8,651 bases of DNA from an uncultured Oscillibacter sp. (GCA_948902155.1 CAQVQZ010000089.1:1-8651), one strand, 5' to 3'; positions 1-6,060 are shown, numbered from the stretch's first letter. Translations and numbers: made by a program. The notes: generated by a model not told the origin, from the sequence alone.

Positions 1-55
1 CAATCCTCCGTCACGGCTCCGCCGTGCCACCTCCTTTCAAAAGGAGGCTTTTTTC
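1..55 (+). repeat. Hairpin repeat module, also acting as a terminator
   Basis: Two adjacent hairpins lie here: CACGG/CCGTG at 12-26, then CCTCCTT (30-36) with loop TCAA and AAGGAGG (41-47), followed by C and six T. The second hairpin plus T-run is a good rho-independent terminator for a plus-strand gene left of the window. The module is also a repeat. Its first 15 bases are identical to 4905-4919, its GTGCCACCTCCTTTCAA recurs at 5039-5055, and its reverse complement aligns with the hairpin pair at 4803-4854. I read it as one end of a dispersed intergenic element cut by the window edge. The terminator role is inferred from structure. Confidence 0.7.
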
Positions 56-143
56 TGTGTACAACGCACAAATGCGAAAGGCATAAATTTTTGATAACTT
101 GTAAATTTTTTTTAAAACAACAGATTTCTTGTCCACAAACCAT

Positions 144-172
144 AAAATAGCACAACTGTTCTATTTTGTCAA
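144..172 (-). promoter_or_regulatory. Possible leftward promoter overlapping an inverted repeat
   Basis: On the minus strand TTGACA (172-167) is followed, after 17 nt, by TATTTT (149-144) preceded by TGC, an extended -10. The same stretch is a perfect 7-bp inverted repeat, AAAATAG (144-150) and CTATTTT (161-167), with a 10-nt spacer. It would fire leftward, out of the window, through the repeat module at 1-55. No gene it could serve is visible, so it may be a chance match or just an operator. Confidence 0.3.
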
Positions 173-180
173 GAGAAAAT

Positions 181-195
181 TACAAGAAACTTGTA
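181..195. promoter_or_regulatory. 15-bp palindrome, candidate operator of the S24 repressor
   Basis: TACAAG-AAA-CTTGTA is a perfect inverted repeat ending 8 nt before the -35 of the downstream repressor gene. The half AACTTGTAAA (188-197) recurs at 96-105 on the same strand. Xre/S24 repressors commonly bind palindromes at their own promoters, so autoregulation is the likely role. This is inferred from position and symmetry only. It does not resemble the Gram-positive LexA box (GAAC-N4-GTTC). Confidence 0.5.
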
Positions 196-203
196 AAAAA
201 TAA

Positions 204-232
204 TTGACAGAACGGCGAGGGCCTGATAGTAT
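204..232 (+). promoter_or_regulatory. Sigma-A promoter of the S24 repressor gene
   Basis: TTGACA (204-209), a 17-nt spacer, then TAGTAT (227-232) preceded by TGA (224-226), giving an extended -10. The start point would fall near 239, leaving a leader of about 22 nt before the ATG at 262, with AAGGAGG at 248-254. Confidence 0.72.
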
Positions 233-261
233 GGGAAAAAGTGTAATAAGGAGGGGCGGTT

Positions 262-1011
262 ATGACGTTTGGGGATCGGCTGCGGGTCCGGCGGGGAGAG
301 CTGGAGATGAGCCGGGCGGAGCTGGCGGAACTGCTGGGGATTTCCCCCTCGGCGGTGGGAAATTATGAGACGGGCATCAGTTTTCCCAAGGAAGAGATCA
401 TGCTTCGGATGTTCGACTGCTTGCAGACGGACCCCAACACGCTCTTTCAGGACAGTTTCCGCAGCCAGAAGCAGCCCCTGAGCCACCGGGAGCAGAAGCT
501 GCTTGAGGGATACCGGGGGCTGTCGCCCCTGGGCCGGGAGACGGTCCATAGCATGGTGGACGCCCTGTGCGCCTACCGGGACGAGACGGAGGCCGCCCGG
601 GGGGCGGAGGAGCCCCGGATGATTCCCCTGTACCGGACTCCGGCCGCGGCGGGGTACGCCGCCCCGGCTTTTGGGGAGGATTTCGACTATATTGCCGTGG
701 CGGGCGACGTGCCGCCGGGGGCGGAGTTCGCCGTGCGGATTCAGGGGGACTCCATGGCCCCCTACATTGAGGACGGTTCCGTGGCCTACGTGAACCGGGA
801 CCCGCTGGAGGCGGGGGACGTAGGGATTTTCTGCGTGGACGGGGACATTTTGTGCAAGCAGTATTACCGGGACCCGGCGGGAATCGTGTACCTGTTTTCC
901 CTGAACCGGGCCAGGGCGGACGCGGATGTGGTGTTCCCTGCCGCCAGCGGGCGGGCGCTGGTTTGCTTCGGGCGGGTGATTCTCCGGGCGGCGCCCCTGC
1001 CGGGGCGGTGA
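262..1011 (+). CDS. Xre-family repressor with LexA-like S24 self-cleavage domain
   Basis: A 249-residue phage-repressor-like transcription factor. The N-terminus is a Cro/CI-type helix-turn-helix (about residues 5-60), with the recognition region around LGISPSAVGNYETG. A linker (about 65-118) leads to a C-terminal S24 peptidase domain (about 120-245). The expected self-cleavage parts are visible: an Ala-Gly site in TPAAAG (Ala130-Gly131), the nucleophile in GDSM (Ser164) and the general base in ILCKQYY (Lys199). In LexA and CI relatives this lets the protein cut itself and lose repression after a damage or stress signal. The start is set by AAGGAGG at 248-254, 7 nt before the ATG. The gene stands alone with its own promoter and a palindrome beside it, and no phage genes are adjacent. 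Its targets are unknown. Codon use is rich in GGG and CGG, unlike the ygeY-ygeW genes. The fold is confident; the inducing signal is not known. Confidence 0.9.
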   Translation: MTFGDRLRVRRGELEMSRAELAELLGISPSAVGNYETGISFPKEEIMLRMFDCLQTDPNTLFQDSFRSQKQPLSHREQKLLEGYRGLSPLGRETVHSMVDALCAYRDETEAARGAEEPRMIPLYRTPAAAGYAAPAFGEDFDYIAVAGDVPPGAEFAVRIQGDSMAPYIEDGSVAYVNRDPLEAGDVGIFCVDGDILCKQYYRDPAGIVYLFSLNRARADADVVFPAASGRALVCFGRVILRAAPLPGR

Positions 1012-1027
1012 GATAGCTGGCGCAAAT

Positions 1028-1076
1028 CCATCATTTGATTGGGACAATGATGGGGAAATCCCCGGCAGGTTTGCCG
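1028..1076. other. Run of three small hairpins downstream of the S24 repressor
   Basis: CCATCATT/AATGATGG (1028-1035 and 1046-1053), GGGG-AAAT-CCCC (1052-1063) and CGGCA-GGTT-TGCCG (1063-1076) sit back to back and share bases, so not all can form at once. No T-run follows, so this is not a convincing terminator. It may weakly end the repressor transcript or protect its 3' end. No gene is visible in 1012-1191. Confidence 0.3.
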
Positions 1077-1151
1077 CACGATCGTCCATAATCCATCATA
1101 AAAAGCTGTCTGCACTGGTATTTCGGCGAGAATTTCACCAATGAACCGACA

Positions 1152-1183
1152 GAAGAGGCGGGGCCTTTCGGCCCCGCCTCTTC
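1152..1183. terminator. Terminator-like hairpin after the PAS regulator
   Basis: A perfect 14-bp GC-rich stem (1152-1165 pairing with 1170-1183) closes a TTTC loop (GAAA on the minus strand). It starts 8 nt beyond the regulator's stop codon on the minus strand, the usual place for its terminator. T-runs are poor on both sides, so it may end transcription in both directions, though inefficiently. Confidence 0.6.
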
Positions 1184-1191
1184 GTTTCGCC

Positions 1192-1824
1192 TCAGCCCCC
1201 GTTTTCCTCCTGCTTGTTCATATCAATATAGGAGTACAGGGTATACTTGGATATCCCGAAATACTTGGCGACCTTGTCGCCGGACTTCGTAATGAGAAAC
1301 GCCCCGTTCTGGCTCAGGAACTGGATGGCCTTCACCTTGTCGTCCTTGTTCATGACGGCGGCGGGCTTGCCTACCAGGGCCACGGACTGCTGAATCAGCT
1401 CGTCCAGCAGGTCGCTGACATTGGTGATCTTTTCCGGCTCCGAGGGACCCTCGTCCCCGGTGGACACCAGGTCCCGGAGGGCTTCCTCCATCAGCATCAG
1501 GCGGGAGATGTCGTAGTTGATGGCCATGATGGCGGAGACCTTCCCCTTGCGGTCCCGGATGTAGACGGTGGAGGATTTCAGGATTTTGCCGTCCGGCGTC
1601 TTGGTCAGGTAGCAGAGGTGATCTTTCGGCTCCGGGTCCTGGGTCCGCAGCTGCTCCATCACCACGTTGGACGCCCCGTCGCCTACCTTCCGCCCGGAGA
1701 CGTGGCCGTTGGCGATGAAGACGATGGAACGGTCCGGGTCCTTGCTGAGGTCGTGGATGGCTACCTCGCAGCTGCTGCCGAACTGGGCGGCGATGCCGGC
1801 GGCTACCTGCCGCAGCAGCTCCAA
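1192..1824 (-). CDS. YheO/DauR-like PAS-domain transcriptional regulator
   Basis: A DNA-binding regulator of the family with an N-terminal YheO-like PAS domain and a C-terminal HTH. As read it is 210 residues. The PAS part spans about 12-110 and includes the conserved CEVAIHDLS and the SAIMAINYDIS strand. A linker (115-140) leads to the HTH at about 160-202 (GAFLITKSGDKVAKYFGISKYTLYSYI). The only in-frame start is a TTG at 1824-1822, because a TGA lies seven codons upstream in this frame. An ATG at 1846-1844 lies one base out of frame and reaches a TAA after six codons. Removing one A from the run at 1834-1837 would join that ATG to this frame. A frameshift, a sequencing error or a true TTG start are all possible, so the N-terminus is uncertain. 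The gene is divergent from ygeY, which makes the ygeY operon its likely target. The effector is unknown; DauR of this family responds to D-arginine metabolism. Confidence 0.82.
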   Translation of the reverse strand: MELLRQVAAGIAAQFGSSCEVAIHDLSKDPDRSIVFIANGHVSGRKVGDGASNVVMEQLRTQDPEPKDHLCYLTKTPDGKILKSSTVYIRDRKGKVSAIMAINYDISRLMLMEEALRDLVSTGDEGPSEPEKITNVSDLLDELIQQSVALVGKPAAVMNKDDKVKAIQFLSQNGAFLITKSGDKVAKYFGISKYTLYSYIDMNKQEENGG

Positions 1825-1884
1825 TTTACTGTTTTCCGTGGGTCATACCCCCTTTTTTATGCAAAGATACGGATTCACAATAGC

Positions 1885-1913
1885 ATCATACCACGGCTCT
1901 TGGAAGAAAGCAA
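1885..1913 (-). promoter_or_regulatory. Sigma-A promoter of the PAS regulator
   Basis: On the minus strand TTGCTT (1913-1908), a 17-nt spacer and TATGAT (1890-1885). The start point would be near 1878, about 54 nt before the TTG start and 32 nt before the out-of-frame ATG. Confidence 0.6.
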
Positions 1914-1917
1914 CTAC

Positions 1918-1951
1918 TTTTCAAAAAATTTTTTTGGTTTTCAAAAATTTT
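1918..1951. promoter_or_regulatory. Two phased A/T tracts between divergent promoters
   Basis: TTTTCAAAAAATTTT (1918-1932) and TTTTCAAAAATTTT (1938-1951) are direct copies offset by exactly 20 bp, close to two helical turns. They fill the space between the -35 of the regulator (1908-1913) and the -35 of ygeY (1954-1959). They could be UP elements, intrinsically bent DNA or the regulator's binding sites. The sequence alone cannot decide. Confidence 0.45.
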
Positions 1952-1953
1952 GT

Positions 1954-1981
1954 TTGACATCTGGAAAACTTGTGCTATGAT
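1954..1981 (+). promoter_or_regulatory. Sigma-A promoter of the ygeY-ygeW-arcC operon
   Basis: A perfect TTGACA (1954-1959), a 16-nt spacer and TATGAT (1976-1981) preceded by TGC, an extended -10. It looks strong. Transcription would start near 1988, giving a leader of about 63 nt before the ATG at 2051. Confidence 0.82.
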
Positions 1982-1997
1982 AAGAGTGTAAGGAACA

Positions 1998-2020
1998 GAC
2001 GGCGGGAAGGAAGCGCCGTC
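1998..2020 (+). promoter_or_regulatory. 5' leader hairpin of the ygeY operon
   Basis: GACGGCG (1998-2004) pairs with CGCCGTC (2014-2020) around the purine loop GGAAGGAAG. The hairpin begins about 10 nt from the predicted transcript start. It has no T-run, so it is not an attenuator by itself. A 5'-end stabiliser is the simplest reading. The loop also resembles a Shine-Dalgarno sequence but has no start codon at a suitable distance. Confidence 0.4.
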
Positions 2021-2050
2021 AAAATATGAATTTACATGGAGGTCTGCATC

Positions 2051-3463
2051 ATGGATTACGAGAAGATCAAGTCTGCGGCGGAGGGCTACAAGGCGGAGAT
2101 GTCCCGGTTCCTGCGGGACATGATCTCCCATCCCAGCGAGAGCTGCGAGGAGAAGGAAGTGGTCATGTGCATCAAGGCCGAGATGGAGAAGCTGGGCTTT
2201 GACAAGGTGGAGATCGACGGCCTGGGCAACGTCATCGGCTGGATGGGCCAGGGCGAGAAGATCATCGCCATCGACTCCCACATCGACACCGTGGGCGTCG
2301 GCAACATCGACAACTGGGAAGCGGACCCCTACAAGGGCTATGAGACCGACGAGATCATCTACGGCCGGGGCGGCTCCGACCAGGAGGGCGGCATGGCCTC
2401 CGCCGTGTACGGCGCGAAGATCATGAAGGACCTGGGGCTCATCCCCGAGGGCTACAAGATCATGGTGGTGGGCTCCGTCCAGGAAGAGGACTGCGACGGC
2501 ATGTGCTGGCAGTACATCGTCAACAAGTACTTCAACGGTCCCGAAGACGCCCGTTCCAAGATCGAGTTCGTCATCTCCACCGAGCCCACCGACGGCGGCG
2601 TCTATCGCGGCCACCGGGGCCGGATGGAGATCCGGGTGGACGTGAAGGGCGTTTCCTGCCACGGCTCCGCCCCTCACCGCGGCGACAACGCCATCTATAA
2701 GATGGCCGACATTCTCCAGGACGTCCGGGCCCTCAACGAGAACGGCGACGGCCCCTCCAACGAGGTCAAGGGCCTGGTGAAGATGCTGAACCCCGAGTTC
2801 AACCCCGAGCATTACGAGGACGCCCAGTTCCTGGGCCGGGGCACCTGCACCACCTCTCAGATTTTCTACACCTCTCCCAGCCGCTGCGCCGTGGCGGACT
2901 CCTGCTCCATCTCCATCGACCGCCGCATGACCGCCGGGGAGACCTGGGACTCCTGCCTCCAGGAAATCCGGGACCTGCCCAGCGTGAAGAAGTACGGCGA
3001 CGACGTGAAGGTCAGCATGTACATGTACGACTGTCCCGCCTGGACGGGCACGGTTTACGAGACCGAGTGCTTCTTCCCCACCTGGATCAACAAGGCCAGC
3101 GCCGCCCATGTCCAGGCGGTGGTGGACGCCCATCAGGCCCTGTGGGGCGACAAGCGCATCGGCTACGCCGACGCCGACCAGGCCAAGGACGCCATGCACC
3201 TCCGGGAGGGCCGCCCCCTGACGGACAAGTGGACCTTCTCCACCAACTGCGTGTCCATCCAGGGCCGGTACGGCATCCCCTGCGTGGGCTTCGGCCCCGG
3301 CGCGGAGTCTCAGGCCCACGCCCCCAACGAAATCACCTGGAAGCAGGACCTGGTGACCTGCGCCGCGCTGTATGCCGCCGTTCCCGGCCTGTATAAGCCC
3401 GAGAACAAGACCGCCGACGTGACCGAGTTCCGGCAGAGCCTCACCGACAATGACATTAAATAA
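2051..3463 (+). CDS. ygeY: YgeY-family M20 metallohydrolase
   Basis: A cytoplasmic zinc-dependent amidohydrolase of the M20/ArgE/DapE group, in the YgeY branch linked to selenium and purine catabolism. As read from 2051 it has 470 residues, a normal length. Metal-site motifs are in order: SHIDT (His77, Asp79), [10 protein letters not shown] (Asp110), QEEDCDG (catalytic Glu145 and ligand Glu146), STEPTDG (Glu178) and AHAPNE (His423). The lid or dimerisation domain is inserted at about 187-300, with [13 protein letters not shown]. An in-frame ATG at 2036 overlaps the ribosome binding site GGAGGT (2038-2043), which lies 7 nt before the ATG at 2051, so the latter is the start. It is the first gene of the operon with ygeW and arcC. 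The presumed role is hydrolysis of an acyl- or carbamoyl-amide bond in a ureido intermediate; the substrate is inferred, not seen. Codon use is strongly biased to AAG, ATC, GAC and CTG, suggesting high expression. Confidence 0.9.
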   Translation: MDYEKIKSAAEGYKAEMSRFLRDMISHPSESCEEKEVVMCIKAEMEKLGFDKVEIDGLGNVIGWMGQGEKIIAIDSHIDTVGVGNIDNWEADPYKGYETDEIIYGRGGSDQEGGMASAVYGAKIMKDLGLIPEGYKIMVVGSVQEEDCDGMCWQYIVNKYFNGPEDARSKIEFVISTEPTDGGVYRGHRGRMEIRVDVKGVSCHGSAPHRGDNAIYKMADILQDVRALNENGDGPSNEVKGLVKMLNPEFNPEHYEDAQFLGRGTCTTSQIFYTSPSRCAVADSCSISIDRRMTAGETWDSCLQEIRDLPSVKKYGDDVKVSMYMYDCPAWTGTVYETECFFPTWINKASAAHVQAVVDAHQALWGDKRIGYADADQAKDAMHLREGRPLTDKWTFSTNCVSIQGRYGIPCVGFGPGAESQAHAPNEITWKQDLVTCAALYAAVPGLYKPENKTADVTEFRQSLTDNDIK

Positions 3464-3566
3464 TTAGGAATGAGTAATGAGGAATTAGGAATTGAGGTTA
3501 TTCAAGCCTGTTCCCCTTCCGGCAGATGACGGAAAATTCCTAATTCCTAACTCCTAATTCCTAATT
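3462..3566. repeat. Long heptad-based inverted repeat between ygeY and ygeW
   Basis: The left arm (3462-3493) and right arm (3535-3566) are 32 bp each and match as inverted copies at 28 of 32 positions, around a 41-nt centre (3494-3534). The arms are built from a 7-base unit: the right arm reads as successive TAATTCC units with small changes. The left arm begins inside the ygeY stop codon (TAA at 3461-3463). In RNA it would form a long stem between the two genes. AT-rich TTAGGAA-type repeats are scattered in intergenic DNA of several bacteria, so this is probably a non-coding mobile or dispersed palindrome. The right edge makes a TTGACA (3565-3570), but no -10 follows at a usable distance. 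Confidence 0.75.
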
Positions 3567-3602
3567 GACACCGATAATGTAATTTTAAAGGAGAGTAAAG
3601 CT

Positions 3603-4793
3603 ATGTCTAAGACCATCGAGCTGGCGCAGCACCTGGAAAAGCTGCACATCAACAACATGTACAAGTCCGACTTCTACTGGACCTGGGACAAGACCGACGA
3701 GGAGCTGGACGCCATCTTCACCGTGGCCGACGCCCTGCGGGACCTCCGGGAGCGGAACAAGTCCACCCGCATCTTTGACTCCGGCCTGGGCATCTCCATC
3801 TTCCGGGACAACTCCACCCGGACCCGCTTCTCCTTTGCCTCCGCCTGCAACCTGCTGGGCCTGACCGTCCAGGACCTGGACGAGAAGAAATCCCAGATCG
3901 CCCACGGCGAGACCGTCCGTGAGACCGCCAACATGGTCTCCTTCATGGCCGACGTCATCGGCATCCGGGACGACATGTTCATCGGCGAGGGCCACAAGTA
4001 CCAGAAGACCTTCATGGACGCCGTGAAGGAGGGCTACCGGGACGGCATCCTGGAGCAGCAGCCCACCCTGGTGAACCTCCAGTGCGACGTGGACCACCCC
4101 ACCCAGTGCATGGCCGACATGCTCCACATCATCCACCAGTTCGGCGGCGTGGAGAACCTCAAGGGCAAGAAGATCGCCATGACCTGGGCCTACTCCCCCT
4201 CCTACGGCAAGCCCCTGTCCGTGCCCCAGGGCGTCATCGGCCTCATGACCCGCTTCGGCATGGACGTGGTCCTGGCCCATCCCGAGGGCTATGACGTTAT
4301 GCCCGAAGTGGAGGAGATCGCCAAGAAGAACGCCGCCGCCACCGGCGGAAGCTATAAGAAGGTCGCCACCATGGAGGAGGCGTTCCAGGATGCCGATATC
4401 GTGTATCCCAAGAGCTGGGCTCCCTTCGCCGCCATGGAAGAGCGCACCAAGCTCTATCAGGCCGGGGACCAGGCGGGCATTGACGCCCTGGAGAAGAAGC
4501 TCCTGGCCCAGAACGCCCAGCACAAGGACTGGACCTGCTCCGAGGAGATGATGAAGAAGACCCGGAACGGCTCCGCCCTCTACCTCCACTGCCTGCCCGC
4601 CGACATCACCGGCCTGAGCTGTCCCGAGGGCGAGGTGGACAACTCTGTGTTCGACCGCTACCTGGTGCCCCTGTACAAGGAGGCCAGCTATAAGCCCTAT
4701 ATCATCGCCGCCATGATTATGATGAGCAAGGTGAAGGACCCCGTGTCCGCTCTGATGGCTCTGGACGGCGCGGATAAGAGAAAGTTCTTCTAA
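3603..4793 (+). CDS. ygeW: YgeW-type knotted carbamoyltransferase
   Basis: A paralogue of ornithine and aspartate carbamoyltransferases, 396 residues, longer than OTCase and typical of the YgeW group. The carbamoyl-phosphate site is clear: STRTR (71-75), HPTQ (165-168) and HCLPAD (329-334). The segment around AYSPSYGKPLSVPQG (196-210) lies where this family carries its trefoil-knot loop. The acceptor-side SMG loop of OTCase is absent, as expected. YgeW enzymes are thought to work in the catabolic direction, forming carbamoyl phosphate by phosphorolysis of a ureido compound; with YgeY before it and carbamate kinase after it, that fits here. GGAG at 3590-3593 lies 9 nt before the ATG. It is separated from ygeY by a 105-bp palindrome and from arcC by a 325-bp gap with a composite repeat. 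Codon bias is as strong as in ygeY. The true substrate is not visible in the sequence. Confidence 0.93.
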   Translation: MSKTIELAQHLEKLHINNMYKSDFYWTWDKTDEELDAIFTVADALRDLRERNKSTRIFDSGLGISIFRDNSTRTRFSFASACNLLGLTVQDLDEKKSQIAHGETVRETANMVSFMADVIGIRDDMFIGEGHKYQKTFMDAVKEGYRDGILEQQPTLVNLQCDVDHPTQCMADMLHIIHQFGGVENLKGKKIAMTWAYSPSYGKPLSVPQGVIGLMTRFGMDVVLAHPEGYDVMPEVEEIAKKNAAATGGSYKKVATMEEAFQDADIVYPKSWAPFAAMEERTKLYQAGDQAGIDALEKKLLAQNAQHKDWTCSEEMMKKTRNGSALYLHCLPADITGLSCPEGEVDNSVFDRYLVPLYKEASYKPYIIAAMIMMSKVKDPVSALMALDGADKRKFF

Positions 4794-5118
4794 GAGACGT
4801 ATTAAAAAGGCCCCTTTTGAAAGGGGCTCCCGGCGAAGCCGGGTGGGGATTGTTCTCCAGAGTTCTTCGATTGCGGGCTTGGAATAGAACAGCAACCTGG
4901 TAAACAATCCTCCGTCACGTCGTCGGAAGAAATTCCGCTCCTTTCCGTTTCCACCGCGCAGCGGCGAAAACTCCACCCGCTCCATTCCTTCCTCCTCTCC
5001 CCACAAAATCTGCGGATTTTGCGGGGGCCCCGGGAGGTGTGCCACCTCCTTTCAATAAGGAGGCTTTGGAGAACGGGCCATGGATTCCCGATCATAACGA
5101 AAATAGAGGTTTCATATC
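4794..5118 (+). repeat. Gene-free 325-bp gap holding a composite hairpin element
   Basis: No coding gene is visible between ygeW and arcC. The gap carries two inverted modules facing each other: left 4803-4854, and right 4903-4919 plus 5039-5067. The matching ends are ATTGTT (4849-4854) and AACAAT (4903-4908). The right module is split. Compared with the intact copy at 1-55, about 119 bp (4920-5038) sits where that copy has only 8 nt. The extra segment holds more stems: GGAA/TTCC near 4924, CCGC/GCGG near 4962, and a 12-bp stem with one mismatch at 4999-5010/5015-5026. The downstream end has CCTCCTT (5045-5051)/AAGGAGG (5057-5063) and a short CTTT. No promoter for arcC is convincing, so arcC probably depends on read-through. 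Confidence 0.7.
4803..4854. repeat. Left hairpin module of composite element
   Basis: GCCCCTT (4810-4816) pairs with AAGGGGC (4821-4827) around TTGA, followed by CCCGGC (4829-4834)/GCCGGG (4838-4843) around GAA, then TGGGGATTGTT (4844-4854). The order of parts matches the reverse complement of the module at 1-55: a purine/pyrimidine hairpin, a GC hairpin, then GGGGATTG against GGAGGATTG. It begins about 10 nt after the ygeW stop. The first stem might slow polymerase, but no T-run follows. Confidence 0.65.
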
Positions 5119-6060
5119 ATGTCTGAGCGTATCGTTATCGCCCTGGGCGGCAATGCCCTGGGCAGCAATCTCCCCGAGCAGATGATCGCCGTGAAGCAGA
5201 CCGCCAGGGCCATCGCGGACCTGATCGAGCAGGGCCATCAGGTGGTCATCGCCCACGGCAACGGCCCCCAGGTGGGCATGATTCAGAACGCCATGACCGA
5301 GCTGACCCGCTCCGACCCGGAGAAATATATTCCCTGCCCCCTGTCCGTCTGCGTGGCCATGAGCCAGGGCTACATCGGCTACGACCTCCAGAACGGCCTG
5401 CGGGAGGAACTGCTGGACCGGGGCATCAACAAGGGCGTGGCTACCGTCCTCACCCAGGTGGAAGTGGACCCCGAGGACCCCGCTTTCCGGAATCCCACCA
5501 AGCCCATCGGCGCGTTCATGACCAAGGAAGAGGCCGACGCGCTGGTGAAGGAGCGGGACTATCAGGTCGTTGAGGATGCCGGGCGGGGCTACCGCCGGGT
5601 GGTGGCTTCCCCCAAGCCCGTGTCCATCGTGGAAATCCAGTCCATCCAGGACATGGTGGAGGCGGGGCTGGTGGTCGTGGCCTGCGGCGGCGGCGGCATC
5701 CCCGTGTTCAAGACGGAGGGCCACCACCTCAAGGGCGCGGCGGCAGTCATTGACAAGGACTTCGCCAGCGAAAAGCTGGCCGAGCAGCTGGACGCCGATA
5801 CCCTGATCATCCTCACGGCGGTGGAGAAAGTGGCCGTCAACTTCGGCAAGCCCGACGAGAAATGGCTGGACTCCCTCACCCCCGACGAGGCCCGGAAGTA
5901 CATCGGCGAAGGCCACTTCGCCCCCGGCTCCATGCTGCCCAAGGTGGAGGCGGCGGTGAAGTTCGCCGAGTCCCGCCCCGGCAGAAGGGCGCTCATCACC
6001 CTGCTGGAAAAGGCGGGGGCGGGCGTCGCCGGAGAAACCGGAACCACGATTTCCATGTAA
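5119..6060 (+). CDS. arcC: Carbamate kinase
   Basis: Catalyses carbamoyl phosphate + ADP to ATP + carbamate (then CO2 and ammonia) in the catabolic direction. It has 313 residues, the normal length for this amino-acid-kinase family member. Motifs in order: ALGGNAL (8-14), HGNGPQVG (46-53), TKPIGAFM (127-134), ACGGGGIPV (188-196), VIDKDFASEKLA (210-221), LTAVEKV (232-238) and GSMLPKVEAA (270-279), covering the phosphate-binding glycine loop and nucleotide-binding segments. AGAGGT (5105-5110) lies 8 nt before the ATG. No ornithine transcarbamylase or arginine deiminase gene is nearby, so its partner is YgeW, the role taken by yqeA in Escherichia coli. It closes the operon and is followed by a strong terminator. 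The assignment is secure; the ureide role is inferred from neighbours. Confidence 0.95.
   Translation: MSERIVIALGGNALGSNLPEQMIAVKQTARAIADLIEQGHQVVIAHGNGPQVGMIQNAMTELTRSDPEKYIPCPLSVCVAMSQGYIGYDLQNGLREELLDRGINKGVATVLTQVEVDPEDPAFRNPTKPIGAFMTKEEADALVKERDYQVVEDAGRGYRRVVASPKPVSIVEIQSIQDMVEAGLVVVACGGGGIPVFKTEGHHLKGAAAVIDKDFASEKLAEQLDADTLIILTAVEKVAVNFGKPDEKWLDSLTPDEARKYIGEGHFAPGSMLPKVEAAVKFAESRPGRRALITLLEKAGAGVAGETGTTISM

Noticed and set aside
1141..1980. Plus-strand open frame opposite the PAS regulator
   Set aside because: It begins in the terminator hairpin and ends in the promoter region. The opposite strand encodes a recognisable PAS-HTH protein.
1886..3319. Long minus-strand open frame (477 codons) opposite ygeY
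   Set aside because: It is the mirror of a GC-rich coding gene with intact catalytic motifs. Its translation is low-complexity, rich in Gly, His, Val and Leu, matches no family and has no ribosome binding site.
3462..3566. CRISPR array or tandem repeat interpretation of the heptad region
   Set aside because: The units are 7 bases with no unique spacers, and the overall design is an inverted repeat rather than regularly spaced direct repeats.
3565..3593. TTGACA at 3565-3570 as a promoter for ygeW
   Set aside because: No -10 element lies 16-18 nt downstream. The hexamer arises from the end of the palindrome arm.
3585..5045. Minus-strand open frame (486 codons) opposite ygeW and the repeat gap
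   Set aside because: Same type of shadow, with a Gly/Val/His/Leu-rich translation. It runs through the repeat element and has no start signal.
4794..5118. Insertion sequence between ygeW and arcC
   Set aside because: No transposase frame is present. It is too short and built of hairpins, so at most it is a non-autonomous repeat.
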